Shown here: in pieces, positions 8,950 to 16,664 of the stretch
How the letters are laid out: every line of letters begins with the position of its first letter
How positions within the stretch are numbered: the stretch's first letter is position 1
Assembly: GCA_934292725.1 (NCBI GenBank)
Contig: CAKQXY010000001.1
Span: 62,001-126,000, forward strand
Direction: 5' to 3'
DNA length: 64,000 bases
DNA from: an uncultured Lachnospiraceae bacterium
GTDB taxonomy: Bacteria > Bacillota > Clostridia > Lachnospirales > Lachnospiraceae
Position numbers and translations under genes: made by a program
Notes under the pieces: model-generated
Told to the model about the DNA's origin: nothing
Database searches by the model: none
What the model saw: only the letters and a program-made list of their open reading frames with translations

Positions 8950-9621
8950 ATGAGCTTAGAATTTTCGCCTGAAACAGAAATGTCGGATATTCGACCAAAC
9001 AGTGAGCAACTACAGGGGCTAGAGACAACTATTGATTTGGAGTGCGCAGAGTTATCGCATCTTACTGAACTTACGGAAGCTTCTGATTTAATAGCGGGTA
9101 CGCCTGAAAAAGATATAGAAAACTGGCACATGCAATCGGAAACGAATTCTTGCGCCGTATCTACGCAAGAACTTGTGGCAGAACAACTATTAGGTGAGGA
9201 TTTTTCAGAGCAAGATTTTATTAACTTTGCTACTGAACAGGGATGGTACAAGTCTGAAATAGGGACAACGGTTAGCGATACAGGAAAACTTCTGGAAGCA
9301 GTAGGGTTGGAAACAAAACAAGAATTCAATAAAACACTTTCGGATTTGTTTGGCGAACTGAAAAATGGTCATAAAGCCATTGTTGGTGTAAATAACATGG
9401 CTTTGGATAATCCTGAGTTCGCAGAGCTGCCAGGAATCCAAGCAAATCATGTGGTGGAAGTAATCGGAATCGACTATTCCAATCCAAACGACGTTCAAGT
9501 AATTTTGAATGATACAGGCGTTCCTGATGGAAAAGGGAAACACATTAGTGCAGACACTTTTGCAAAATCATGGAATACAAGCAACCGTTTTATGGTGACT
9601 GCATGGAAAGGAGCTAAATAA
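8950..9621 (+). CDS. C39/papain-like cysteine peptidase-fold protein
   Basis: Start chosen at ATG 8,950, just after AGAAAGGAATTTTAT; an upstream in-frame ATG at 8,926 lacks a good site. The 223-residue product has the order of a papain-like fold: Cys in TNSCAVSTQ (about 66), His in ANHVVEVIGIDY (about 166) and Asn/Asp in VILNDTG (about 184). This matches C39-like peptidases. The first 60 residues are acidic and disordered, with no signal peptide, and like the other papain-type protein at 19,844 it begins MSLE. It could be an effector or a processing protease for substrates of the HerA motor. A partner gene starts 2 bp downstream. Confidence 0.6.
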   Translation: MSLEFSPETEMSDIRPNSEQLQGLETTIDLECAELSHLTELTEASDLIAGTPEKDIENWHMQSETNSCAVSTQELVAEQLLGEDFSEQDFINFATEQGWYKSEIGTTVSDTGKLLEAVGLETKQEFNKTLSDLFGELKNGHKAIVGVNNMALDNPEFAELPGIQANHVVEVIGIDYSNPNDVQVILNDTGVPDGKGKHISADTFAKSWNTSNRFMVTAWKGAK

Positions 9622-9623
9622 AA

Positions 9624-10091
9624 ATGGATGCAAAACTTTTAATAAAGAAACTGAACGCTAGCACATTTGTACAGACAGAGCTTCCCTTCTCAATGCAGAT
9701 TGGATTACCCTACTTGGAAATAAAAAGTGGAGAACTTTGTATCAGTTTTCGCCCTCATAAAGAAGAGGTAGTAAACGGTCAGTTTGTCTTATTCCCTCAA
9801 ATTTATGAAGTGGCATGGGTTTATCCATTTAATCACATCATTTTATTCCGGAACCTGTTATATGAAACGGAAATCGATATTCAAAAACCTGTTTGTTCTT
9901 GTAACAGTGACTGGCTACTAGGAATCGGCAAATATTCATTAAATGGACTTTATGACGCATGCAGTGAGGTTCTTACATTTCGTGAAGAAACTGGTACAAT
10001 AAATGAGGCTGTGCTGGGTAAATATCAGGAGCTTTATCAAAAAACAGTACAACGTTTGGGGATGGAACAGCTCTATTTAAAAGGCAACTAA
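9624..10091 (+). CDS. Unknown protein coupled to the cysteine peptidase; candidate immunity or chaperone
   Basis: A 155-residue soluble protein that starts 2 bp after the peptidase stop, so the two are translationally coupled. It mixes alpha and beta segments (SMQIGLPYLEIKSGELCISF, WVYPFNHIILFRNLLYE) and ends in a helix. I recognise no family. Placement right after a papain-fold protein suggests an inhibitor or chaperone of it, but nothing in the sequence proves this. Confidence 0.55.
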   Translation: MDAKLLIKKLNASTFVQTELPFSMQIGLPYLEIKSGELCISFRPHKEEVVNGQFVLFPQIYEVAWVYPFNHIILFRNLLYETEIDIQKPVCSCNSDWLLGIGKYSLNGLYDACSEVLTFREETGTINEAVLGKYQELYQKTVQRLGMEQLYLKGN

Positions 10092-10168
10092 CTGATTATT
10101 TTAATTATTGGAATCAAAAAATCCGATATTTGAAAAGTGATTGCTTACTAGAAAGGAGAGCACAGATA

Positions 10169-10780
10169 ATGAAAAAAATCAAACGAATTATTGGCTTAGT
10201 AATTGCTTCTGGAATAGGAGCTGCACTTTTAAATTTCCTGCAAAAAGAAAAATCAAATAAAGAAAAAGAATTAGAGTCAACCGCCACACTACCACCTTTT
10301 TCTGTGCCTCTGCCACCAGAAGAAGCTGTTGTTCAGGAATGGACGAAACTTCTTCGCTCGGATGCTAAGGTCTATACTGGTATGTTCAATGGTTTGCAGC
10401 GTGTAGTAGATGGTTCCTCGAAAAAACCTGAAAAAGTAATCCGGGAATGGTGTGCCCGTACTTCATACAAATGGCCAGAAATCAGTGTCTCAAATCTTTG
10501 CCAGAAATATCTAATGCCAGATGCTGAAAAAGCAGATCCAGATGGCTGTGCAAAATGGTCCAAACTTTTATTAGAGGCTGCTAAAAATGCTGGTATTACT
10601 TCCGAAGAAAAAGAAGAAATTGTTTTGAATGATACAACTGTTATGGCTTACACAGAATGGGATGGACAAGAATTATATCCAGAAAGTAGTGTTAAAGTAA
10701 TCACACCTGCTTGGTATCAAAATGGACGCGTTATTGAACAGGGAATAGCTTCATTGACCGCTTCTGTTTCGAAAGATTAA
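10169..10780 (+). CDS. Membrane-anchored protein with GrpE-like C-terminal domain
   Basis: Start set at ATG 10,169 after GAAAGGAG; an upstream TTG at 10,130 is less likely. The 203-residue product has one N-terminal membrane segment (IIGLVIASGIGAALLNFL, about 6-23) followed by a charged linker, a helical middle and a short beta-type tail. That tail (VKVITPAWYQNGRVIEQGIA) follows the beta-domain of the Hsp70 exchange factor GrpE, whose E. coli version reads IMQKGYTLNGRTIRAA. I infer a nucleotide exchange factor for the Hsp70-like ATPases of this block. The similarity is short, so the call is tentative. Confidence 0.5.
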   Translation: MKKIKRIIGLVIASGIGAALLNFLQKEKSNKEKELESTATLPPFSVPLPPEEAVVQEWTKLLRSDAKVYTGMFNGLQRVVDGSSKKPEKVIREWCARTSYKWPEISVSNLCQKYLMPDAEKADPDGCAKWSKLLLEAAKNAGITSEEKEEIVLNDTTVMAYTEWDGQELYPESSVKVITPAWYQNGRVIEQGIASLTASVSKD

Positions 10781-10862
10781 AAAAGAAAATCTATATATTG
10801 TAGAAATCAAAACCACTATATGATCAAAGGAAATGCAATATATAAATAATTTCGACTAATAG

Positions 10863-10893
10863 AAAGCACATTCCTTCTGGGATGTGCTTTTTT
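10863..10893 (+). terminator. Rho-independent terminator closing block A
   Basis: AAAGCACAT and ATGTGCTTT pair around TCCTTCTGGG and a T run follows. The same hairpin occurs at 1 and at 11,288, so it is a repeated unit end. Confidence 0.85.
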
Positions 10894-10936
10894 CTTTCTA
10901 AATCTTAAAGTTACAAAATTTAAATTATTGCTCAAA

Positions 10937-11004
10937 ACTTCACAAACAGAGGAAATTATTATTGACACGAGAACTTTTATAACATATAATGGACTCAAAC
11001 AGAG
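10937..11004 (+). promoter_or_regulatory. Promoter P3 of the CAAACAGA-bracketed family
   Basis: TTGACA 10,962-10,967, 17 bp, TATAAT 10,985-10,990, bracketed by ACTTCACAAACAGA and TCAAACAGAG. It is a full consensus promoter for the 69-codon gene at 11,020 and would need tight repression, presumably by the XRE protein encoded downstream. Confidence 0.8.
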
Positions 11005-11019
11005 AAAGGGGCCAGAACT

Positions 11020-11229
11020 ATGACACAGAAAAAAAGAACGATTACGGAAAGGGAAGAACGAATAATCAAGTGGGTATCAAGTTTGAGTGATAAAGAGCTA
11101 TTTGGCCTCGAATGCTTTTTAGCGGGAATCCGAATGACAACAAGAGAAAGTCTTGCTGATGAAGATGATGAAGATCAAATGCAGGCAGAGAAAAATGAGA
11201 AAGGGCATCAAACAAATCTTCTTGGCTGA
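11020..11229 (+). CDS. Small charged protein, paralogue of the 12,318 product
   Basis: A 69-residue protein starting MTQKKRTITEREERIIKWVS, then LSDKELFGLECFLAGIRM and an acidic tail. The first 45 residues match the product at 12,318-12,491 closely. It has its own promoter (P3), a ribosome site (AAAGGGG) and a terminator, so it is a one-gene unit facing the XRE gene. Genes so placed often encode antirepressors or small regulators. No domain is recognised; the fold is probably helical. Confidence 0.6.
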   Translation: MTQKKRTITEREERIIKWVSSLSDKELFGLECFLAGIRMTTRESLADEDDEDQMQAEKNEKGHQTNLLG

Positions 11230-11287
11230 CAGCGGCAAGGTGGACATTTTCCACTTAATTGAATTAGTAAATTAAAATTTAGAGCGC

Positions 11288-11321
11288 AAAAAGCACACTC
11301 CTTTTGGGGATGTGCTTTTTT
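11288..11321 (+). terminator. Terminator between the small gene and the XRE gene
   Basis: AAAAAGCACACTCC pairs with GGGGATGTGCTTTTT (one mismatch). The arms carry A and T runs, so it can serve both the + strand small gene and the - strand XRE gene. Confidence 0.85.
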
Positions 11322-11338
11322 TACAATATTTAACAATG

Positions 11339-11818
11339 TCATCCTATTTTTTCTTTTGTATTGGGATCAATTGGCGGATAAAGCTTTTCTAGTTCCTCTG
11401 GACTATCTGGACAGGTTTTTAATTCCTCTTGAATCTTATTCTCGATCGAATCCTGATTATCGAACACCGATTGTAAAAAGTTAAAAAGAATGTCCTTCTC
11501 ATTTTCTGGAAGCCGTAAAAAATTAGAAACAAATTTAAACTGGGTATTGGTCAAATTATATTCTTTACGAATTGCCTCTAGCATGTCCGTTTCATTTGGC
11601 AAAAACATTTCACCTTCTCCAGTACGCAGCCAGTCAATATTTACATGGTATTCCTCCCAATTGGAAAGCATAATTAAATGCTTCTCAGTTACAGATCGTT
11701 GCCCCGTTTCTATATTTGCAATGCCAGACGAAGAAATGCCAAGAACTTTTCCAAATTCAGTTTGAGTTTTTTTGCAAGTCTTACGCAGCTCCTTAAATCG
11801 TATATTTATTTCTCTCAC
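11339..11818 (-). CDS. XRE-family transcriptional repressor
   Basis: A 159-residue protein with an N-terminal Cro/CI-type helix-turn-helix: RFKELRKTCKKTQTEFGKVL is helices 1-2, ISSSGIANIETGQRSVTE the recognition helix and turn. Residues 60-159 are helical and acidic, probably for dimerising or sensing; no LexA-like peptidase motif is present. Its - strand promoter (TTTACA, 17 bp, TATTCT) abuts a CTTCACAAACAGA box that also brackets promoters P1-P4. I infer autoregulation and control of the small ORFs and perhaps of the large operons. A dead copy lies at 893-1,010. Confidence 0.8.
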   Translation of the reverse strand: MREINIRFKELRKTCKKTQTEFGKVLGISSSGIANIETGQRSVTEKHLIMLSNWEEYHVNIDWLRTGEGEMFLPNETDMLEAIRKEYNLTNTQFKFVSNFLRLPENEKDILFNFLQSVFDNQDSIENKIQEELKTCPDSPEELEKLYPPIDPNTKEKIG

Positions 11819-11829
11819 AGCACATTACC

Positions 11830-11935
11830 TCCTCACATATACAGAATAACACATAAAAAAATTATTGTAAAGAAAAATGACTTCACAAACAGAAAAATAT
11901 TGTAGATATTGACAAGGAACGACAATCTGGAAACA
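11830..11935. promoter_or_regulatory. XRE promoter with a decayed divergent promoter (P5)
   Basis: Minus strand: TTTACA, 17 bp, TATTCT for the XRE gene. Plus strand: CTTCACAAACAGA at 11,881-11,893 and TTGACA at 11,909-11,914 survive, but no -10 stands at 17 bp and the downstream box is broken. P5 therefore looks dead for rightward transcription, while the operator may still serve the repressor gene. Confidence 0.6.
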
Positions 11936-12180
11936 GATTGCAAGCGCCTAAAATCCGTATGGTAATATAGCCACATAAATCAGAAAACAAAAACACTCTT
12001 TGAAAGGAAGAAGGAATCTATTGTGTTTAAGCCATAGGTTAGGTCCTTTTAAGCTACTTTGCACTTTTGCAAAGTACACGTATTTCTGATTTTGCATCCA
12101 TAATAGGAGGTGATGGAAATGGATGGACATGTTTCATAACTTTTTTTAGGCTTTCAACTTAATTCTTTTGCAATATGATC
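11936..12180. other. Gene-free decayed stretch
   Basis: No supportable gene. Short pieces (ATTGCAAG, TCTTTGAAAGGAAG, GGTGATGGAAATGGA) match 670-745, so both places keep relics of one ancestral segment. Inverted repeats are visible: AATCAGAAA at 11,978 with TTTCTGATT at 12,083, and ACTTTGCA/TGCAAAGT at 12,056-12,075. Confidence 0.5.
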
Positions 12181-12205
12181 ATAGTTTTTTGCAAAAAGAA
12201 ATTCT

Positions 12206-12297
12206 GAAAGAAAATATTGTAAAATAAAATCATTCACAAACAGAAAAAATATTATTGACATTATTACGTAAGAGATGTACTATAACATTAAACAGAG
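12206..12297 (+). promoter_or_regulatory. Promoter P4 of the CAAACAGA-bracketed family
   Basis: TTGACA 12,255-12,260, 17 bp, TACTAT 12,278-12,283, with ATTCACAAACAGA before and TTAAACAGAG after. The XRE-type minus promoter is only half preserved here and no XRE gene follows. P4 should drive the gene at 12,318 and block B. Confidence 0.7.
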
Positions 12298-12317
12298 TGT
12301 AAAGAGGGGAGGTAAGA

Positions 12318-12491
12318 ATTACGAAATACAAGAAACGTACACTCACCGAAAAGGAGCGGCAAGTAATTCGATGGGTATCAACTTTAAGTGACAAGGAAGT
12401 GTTTGGTTTAGAATGCTTTTTGGCAGGACGTAGAATAGGGTTAGAAGAATCAGTAACTACAAAACAACTTGTAGAAAGCTGGAATAGCTAA
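12318..12491 (+). CDS. Small charged protein with apparent ATT start, paralogue of the 11,020 product
   Basis: 57 codons encode xTKYKKRTLTEKERQVIRWV, then STLSDKEVFGLECFLAGRRI, clearly related to the 69-residue product at 11,020. Aligning the two puts the start at ATT (12,318), 5 nt after GGGGAGG. Upstream in frame only AGA GGG GAG GTA AGA follow a TAA, so no ATG, GTG or TTG is available. The first in-frame GTG is about 28 codons in and would delete half the protein. Either ATT starts weakly, as in infC, or the start was lost by mutation. Confidence 0.55.
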   Translation: MTKYKKRTLTEKERQVIRWVSTLSDKEVFGLECFLAGRRIGLEESVTTKQLVESWNS

Positions 12492-12538
12492 CAATTCTGC
12501 AACTAAATTACTATTAGATAACAGGAGGACAAGTAGAT

Positions 12539-13324
12539 ATGGAGAATAATAAGATCCAAATGGGACCGGTCACATATAATGTGGCGAAAAGACTCTCTGA
12601 AATAACAAATCAAGTTATTGAAAAAACAGAAGCGATTGTTGAGGCTCAAGCTTCCGTTCCAGAAGGTTTCGTTCAACTTTCTAGTGAAAACGTACAAAAT
12701 GATCCAAAATCGCATGGAATTAGTAACGCAATAATTTCAGCTATACTCCCTGCCTGCTTAGTTGCTTTAGCAAATGTACTTAAGGCATCTCCGGCAGCAG
12801 GAGTTGCCGCATCTGGTTTAGGTGCAGCTGTTTCCAATTTTCTTCAAGAGAACTTTCAAAAAGAATTGAATTTGCAGGAATTGAATTTACATAAGTTATC
12901 TGATGAAGATATCAGTATTAGCACATCTATAAACGCAGAGAAAAAGGAAAAGGTACTCGAAGAGACAAAAAAGCAGATAGATTCTCTTTGTAGTGAAATT
13001 GCAGGAATTGAGCAAAGATTAAATGATACACTAGATGTTAGGATTAATAAAGAGTTTGGACAATGGGTTCAAAACTTCCTTCTTTATGCTGCGGCACATG
13101 AAGATGATCGTTCATTGCAAAATCTTCGCGATAGTTTAATTGTCCTGTTGGCAAACATGCATATTCAAGTTTATGATGAGGTTCAATTAAACGAGAAAGG
13201 AAAACCAGACGTTCCCAAGCAGGGTTATTTAATAGATAGCCGAAAAGGTGACGAATATACAAGAGTTGTTAAACCAGCTGTTTACTCGGATAAATCAATT
13301 CTTGTACGTGGTGAAATACAATAA
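12539..13324 (+). CDS. GrpE-like coiled-coil protein next to a divergent Hsp70
   Basis: A 261-residue protein with ATG after AGGAGGACAAGTAGAT. Residues about 60-103 are hydrophobic and Ala/Gly-rich (AIISAILPACLVALANVL) and may be membrane-associated. Residues 130-175 are coiled coil. The end (VLLANMHIQVYDEV ... TRVVKPAVYSDKSILVRGEI) has the order of the GrpE core: a helix, the GVEVYDE-type strand, then the beta-domain strand pair. It ends 19 bp before an Hsp70-like gene. I infer its nucleotide exchange factor. The similarity is weak and needs a profile comparison. Confidence 0.45.
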   Translation: MENNKIQMGPVTYNVAKRLSEITNQVIEKTEAIVEAQASVPEGFVQLSSENVQNDPKSHGISNAIISAILPACLVALANVLKASPAAGVAASGLGAAVSNFLQENFQKELNLQELNLHKLSDEDISISTSINAEKKEKVLEETKKQIDSLCSEIAGIEQRLNDTLDVRINKEFGQWVQNFLLYAAAHEDDRSLQNLRDSLIVLLANMHIQVYDEVQLNEKGKPDVPKQGYLIDSRKGDEYTRVVKPAVYSDKSILVRGEIQ

Positions 13325-13343
13325 TTAGGATAGGTGATTGGAT

Positions 13344-15347
13344 ATGAAGAAAATTTTTGCAGCTGATTTTGGCGCAGGTAATACATGTCTCTACTGTACA
13401 AGTCCTAATAAAACGATTCGTGAAGCAAACCCGCTTAATACACCAGGAGGTGAACCGTCTGGTTATGCGTTAACAAAAAGAAATCAATTTTGGTTAGGAT
13501 TAGAATTGTATCAATTAAGTTATGAAAATTTAAGGGACCTGGATAGTTTTCATATCAATATTAAGGCGAAACCTGATGAGAATCATCGAGCAGAACTTGT
13601 GCAATACTTTAAAACTTGGCTTGAAAAAATGAAAGAAAATTGTCCAGAAGAATTTAAAGGTGTAGATGAGCCATTTTGGTTTATTGGCTGTCCAACAGGT
13701 GATGAGTGGAAAGCAGCAGAAACAAGAGAATTATATAAAAGTATTTTTGAGGAAGCTGGGTATAAAAATGTGTTTATTATTCCAGAGTCCAATGCAGCTC
13801 TTGCCTTTTATCAGCAAACGGCGCACATTCTGGATAGATGTCAGACAGGAACACAATTTTTGCTTTTTGATCAAGGTGCGTATTCATTAGATGTGACCTA
13901 TTATAATGAAGGAAAAGTAACTTCTTATGGAGGATATTTGGGTGCTAGTCTAATTGAAAGAATGATGCTTCATGTTATTTTGGAGAATGATGAAGAAAAA
14001 ATTCGACTCAAAAAAAGGGAGATTAATCTTTCAGAAACAGTTCAATTCGTGCAAACTTTGATTGAAAAGGAAGGGTATAGTGGAAAAGTTTACACATATT
14101 TGTTACTGTGTGCCAGAGTACTGAAAGAAGAATATTTTACTGCGCAAAGAAATAAAACTCTTAAAGAAAAATTAGACATTACTACGCCTGTTGACCTTAA
14201 TCTTGATCCAGAGGAATATGATCAATTTTCCTTATTTACCAATTTGCCTATGATGCAAAATATTCTGGAAAACTGGTCAGTTAAGGAAATACTTGGTGAT
14301 GAATTTTTTACACTTGCTCCTGAAGTACAAAATGAGATTGGCAATAAGACCTGGATGCAAACATTTCGAGTTTTTTTGTCAAATCTTGATAACGAGTATC
14401 CGAATATTAAAAATGGGGAAAATACTATCATCATGCTTACCGGTGGTGGCTCATTGATGAATTGCATTACAGATACAATTAAAGAACATTATCCAGAGGC
14501 AACTGTCTATTGTGATAAGGAAGCGATTTCTGCTATCGGAAAGGGCATGGCGTATTGGGCTCCAGATAAAATTTCTGCTGTTGAATTTGAGCAAGCTTTT
14601 GATTCTTTTACTAATCGAACGATTGTTGATAAGGATGGTAATACTGAAGACTATATTTGTAGTGTTCTTTCTGATGCAGTTATAGAGTGTATAAAAAACT
14701 TGTTGGGAGATGTTCTTGAAGAAGAGACTGATTCTGTAATTGATTCAATAACTCTGTGGAGAGATTATAAATGTAGTAATACTGACATTGGAAATGAAAT
14801 CGAGACACATATAAAAAATTGGTGCAAGAATACGGGTATGCCTTCTTTTATTAGCGATATAAATACTCACATTTCTGACTTAAAATCGCAATTAAATGCC
14901 GACTTTAAGAAAATATTATCAGAGTTTGGTTTACCTGACTTTAAACTGCTCAAAGAAGATGATAAGGTATTTCTTTCTGATAGTGCAGAATTGATGCCAA
15001 ATTTATTTGATGACATATCAGAAATTATAATTAAGCACTATAAGACACATCAATTTTGGGCTAAGTTTCCTAATAATTCAAAGGGGATTTTTTCTGATAA
15101 AAGAGCTGATTTTTATAATGCGAATGTTGAATTTTTAAATGAGTGGTTAAAGGGAGAAAGGTCTTCAACTGTAGAATTATGTAAGAATGTATTTTTTGAT
15201 GAGCATTTTAAACTCACAGATGATGACTTATATTCTTTTCATCAACTTTTTCAGATTGAAGCCAATATTGATTTAATTAATCTTATGAAAGCACAAGTAA
15301 AGAAAATTTTAGGACAATTAGTCTTGGAAGAGTACATAGAAGAATAA
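13344..15347 (+). CDS. Divergent Hsp70/actin-fold ATPase
   Basis: A 667-residue protein. ATG 13,344 is chosen over TTG 13,338 because the paralogue at 22,615 starts at the same place behind the same AGG(A/T)GATT site. Phosphate-1 is AADFGAGNT (5-13), phosphate-2 the altered LLFDQGAYSLDVTYY (about 172) and the adenosine motif IIMLTGGGSLMN (about 361), so nucleotide binding is plausible. Residues 400-667 are helical and unknown. DNA identity to the 22,615 gene is very high over about 220 bp near the start and 260 bp around the adenosine motif. It sits between a GrpE-like gene and the HerA-type module. Confidence 0.75.
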   Translation: MKKIFAADFGAGNTCLYCTSPNKTIREANPLNTPGGEPSGYALTKRNQFWLGLELYQLSYENLRDLDSFHINIKAKPDENHRAELVQYFKTWLEKMKENCPEEFKGVDEPFWFIGCPTGDEWKAAETRELYKSIFEEAGYKNVFIIPESNAALAFYQQTAHILDRCQTGTQFLLFDQGAYSLDVTYYNEGKVTSYGGYLGASLIERMMLHVILENDEEKIRLKKREINLSETVQFVQTLIEKEGYSGKVYTYLLLCARVLKEEYFTAQRNKTLKEKLDITTPVDLNLDPEEYDQFSLFTNLPMMQNILENWSVKEILGDEFFTLAPEVQNEIGNKTWMQTFRVFLSNLDNEYPNIKNGENTIIMLTGGGSLMNCITDTIKEHYPEATVYCDKEAISAIGKGMAYWAPDKISAVEFEQAFDSFTNRTIVDKDGNTEDYICSVLSDAVIECIKNLLGDVLEEETDSVIDSITLWRDYKCSNTDIGNEIETHIKNWCKNTGMPSFISDINTHISDLKSQLNADFKKILSEFGLPDFKLLKEDDKVFLSDSAELMPNLFDDISEIIIKHYKTHQFWAKFPNNSKGIFSDKRADFYNANVEFLNEWLKGERSSTVELCKNVFFDEHFKLTDDDLYSFHQLFQIEANIDLINLMKAQVKKILGQLVLEEYIEE

Positions 15348-15409
15348 TCATCTATCGCATAACAAAATATGATCAATTTCATTCAATGTTAAAAGATAGA
15401 ATCTGATTA

Positions 15410-15483
15410 AGCATAGTTGGTAGTTATTGATTATAGACTAAAAAAATTTTATCGGTTTGAATTGATAATTTATCAACTATGCT
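15410..15483 (+). repeat. Long imperfect hairpin in the 15,348-15,566 gap
   Basis: AGCATAGTTG (15,410-15,419) pairs with CAACTATGCT (15,474-15,483), with more AT pairing inside. No U run follows, so it may be a mRNA processing or stabilising hairpin rather than a terminator. No gene is seen in the gap. Confidence 0.5.
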
Positions 15484-15566
15484 GTTATTTGGAATTAAAG
15501 TATATCTTACAGGGCAACGGGATTGTATCCCATAAAAGTTACAAAGGCAGAAAATGAGGAAAGCTT

Positions 15567-16631
15567 ATGGAATATTATATTGCATATAATCCTTTCAAAA
15601 CAGAAATGCATATTTCCATTAAAGAACGAGAAAAATGGGTTCCTGTTAGTCAAGAGTCAGGGCTTCTTAGATATTCAAGAATGCGCTTGCAGAGATGTCT
15701 CAATGATCAGCCAGAGGGTGGATTTTTTCATGAACTTTGTGATTCATCGGGTGATGACGAGATTGATATTTCCTTTTTAGGTACTTCAGATGATTTTAGT
15801 GATCTTCAGGAAGCTGCATTAAAATATATGCAAGATAATTCTGATATTACCATTAACATGCAGCAGTGTGATCATTCAAATTTAAATAGCGTTGCTAGTA
15901 AGTACAAACAGTTTCAAAGTATTATTCAAATGGTTCAACAAAGCCAATATAAATCCGTATTGCCTGATCAAATGTGGGATATTTTTGAACAATTTTTGCG
16001 TTCAGCATCTCACGAGGCTGAATTGGTTTCGTTAGAAAGATGGTTAGAAAAAAAAGAGGATATTTTTTCAACTAGCTCATGGAGAATGTTTTGTTTTGAA
16101 TTTTATTATGAGGATCTAAAGAAAAAAAATGTTCAAAAAATGTTCAATGAGTTGGCAAAAGAGTTTGAAAAAATTCCTGACAGATATTTTGAACGAGAAC
16201 GTTTTGTTTTCATTTGTATATATAAGAATGATACATATCCTCAGATTAACGTACTTAAAAAAATCTTAATGGAATATGGTATTCAGGATATTGAATTTGC
16301 ACTGATTAGCGAAGTCGATTATGAAAAATTAGATGAACCGGATAGTACTGATGTATCAGTATCTTTAAAAGAACTTCAGCAGCATGTTATTATGTTCAAA
16401 AAAAGGTACGCAAACCAATATCGTCTAAGAAAAACTATTGATGTGATCCAGCAAATAATTACTGAAGAGCGATTAAAACCCGGACCAAAGCTTAAGAGAA
16501 AAGTTGAATTTATAATGCGTGAAGGAGGAAAATTTAGAAGTCATATTACCGACAAAGATGTTGATAATGCTTATATATGGCTTGTCGAATTTTTGTCTGA
16601 AATAGATAATTTATTAGAGTTGCAAAATTAA
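15567..16631 (+). CDS. Unknown 354-residue protein of block B
   Basis: ATG follows GAGGAAAGCTT. The product is acidic and mostly helical, with no signal peptide or membrane segment. It starts with a short beta region (YYIAYNPFKTEMHISIKERE) and a central strand IDISFLGTSDDF. Its end (LKPGPKLKRKVEFIMREGG) resembles no domain I can name. It lies between the Hsp70-like and HerA-type genes, in the position of a linker or scaffold. No J-domain HPD motif is present. Confidence 0.6.
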   Translation: MEYYIAYNPFKTEMHISIKEREKWVPVSQESGLLRYSRMRLQRCLNDQPEGGFFHELCDSSGDDEIDISFLGTSDDFSDLQEAALKYMQDNSDITINMQQCDHSNLNSVASKYKQFQSIIQMVQQSQYKSVLPDQMWDIFEQFLRSASHEAELVSLERWLEKKEDIFSTSSWRMFCFEFYYEDLKKKNVQKMFNELAKEFEKIPDRYFERERFVFICIYKNDTYPQINVLKKILMEYGIQDIEFALISEVDYEKLDEPDSTDVSVSLKELQQHVIMFKKRYANQYRLRKTIDVIQQIITEERLKPGPKLKRKVEFIMREGGKFRSHITDKDVDNAYIWLVEFLSEIDNLLELQN

Positions 16632-16664
16632 AATAGGCAAACTCATAGGAAGGAGGAGATTAGA

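Noticed and set aside
13583..14467. Open frames on the minus strand inside the Hsp70-like genes, including an 81-codon frame present identically in both paralogues
   Set aside because: They are shadows of conserved + strand coding DNA, lack ribosome sites, and are identical only because the sense genes share that patch.
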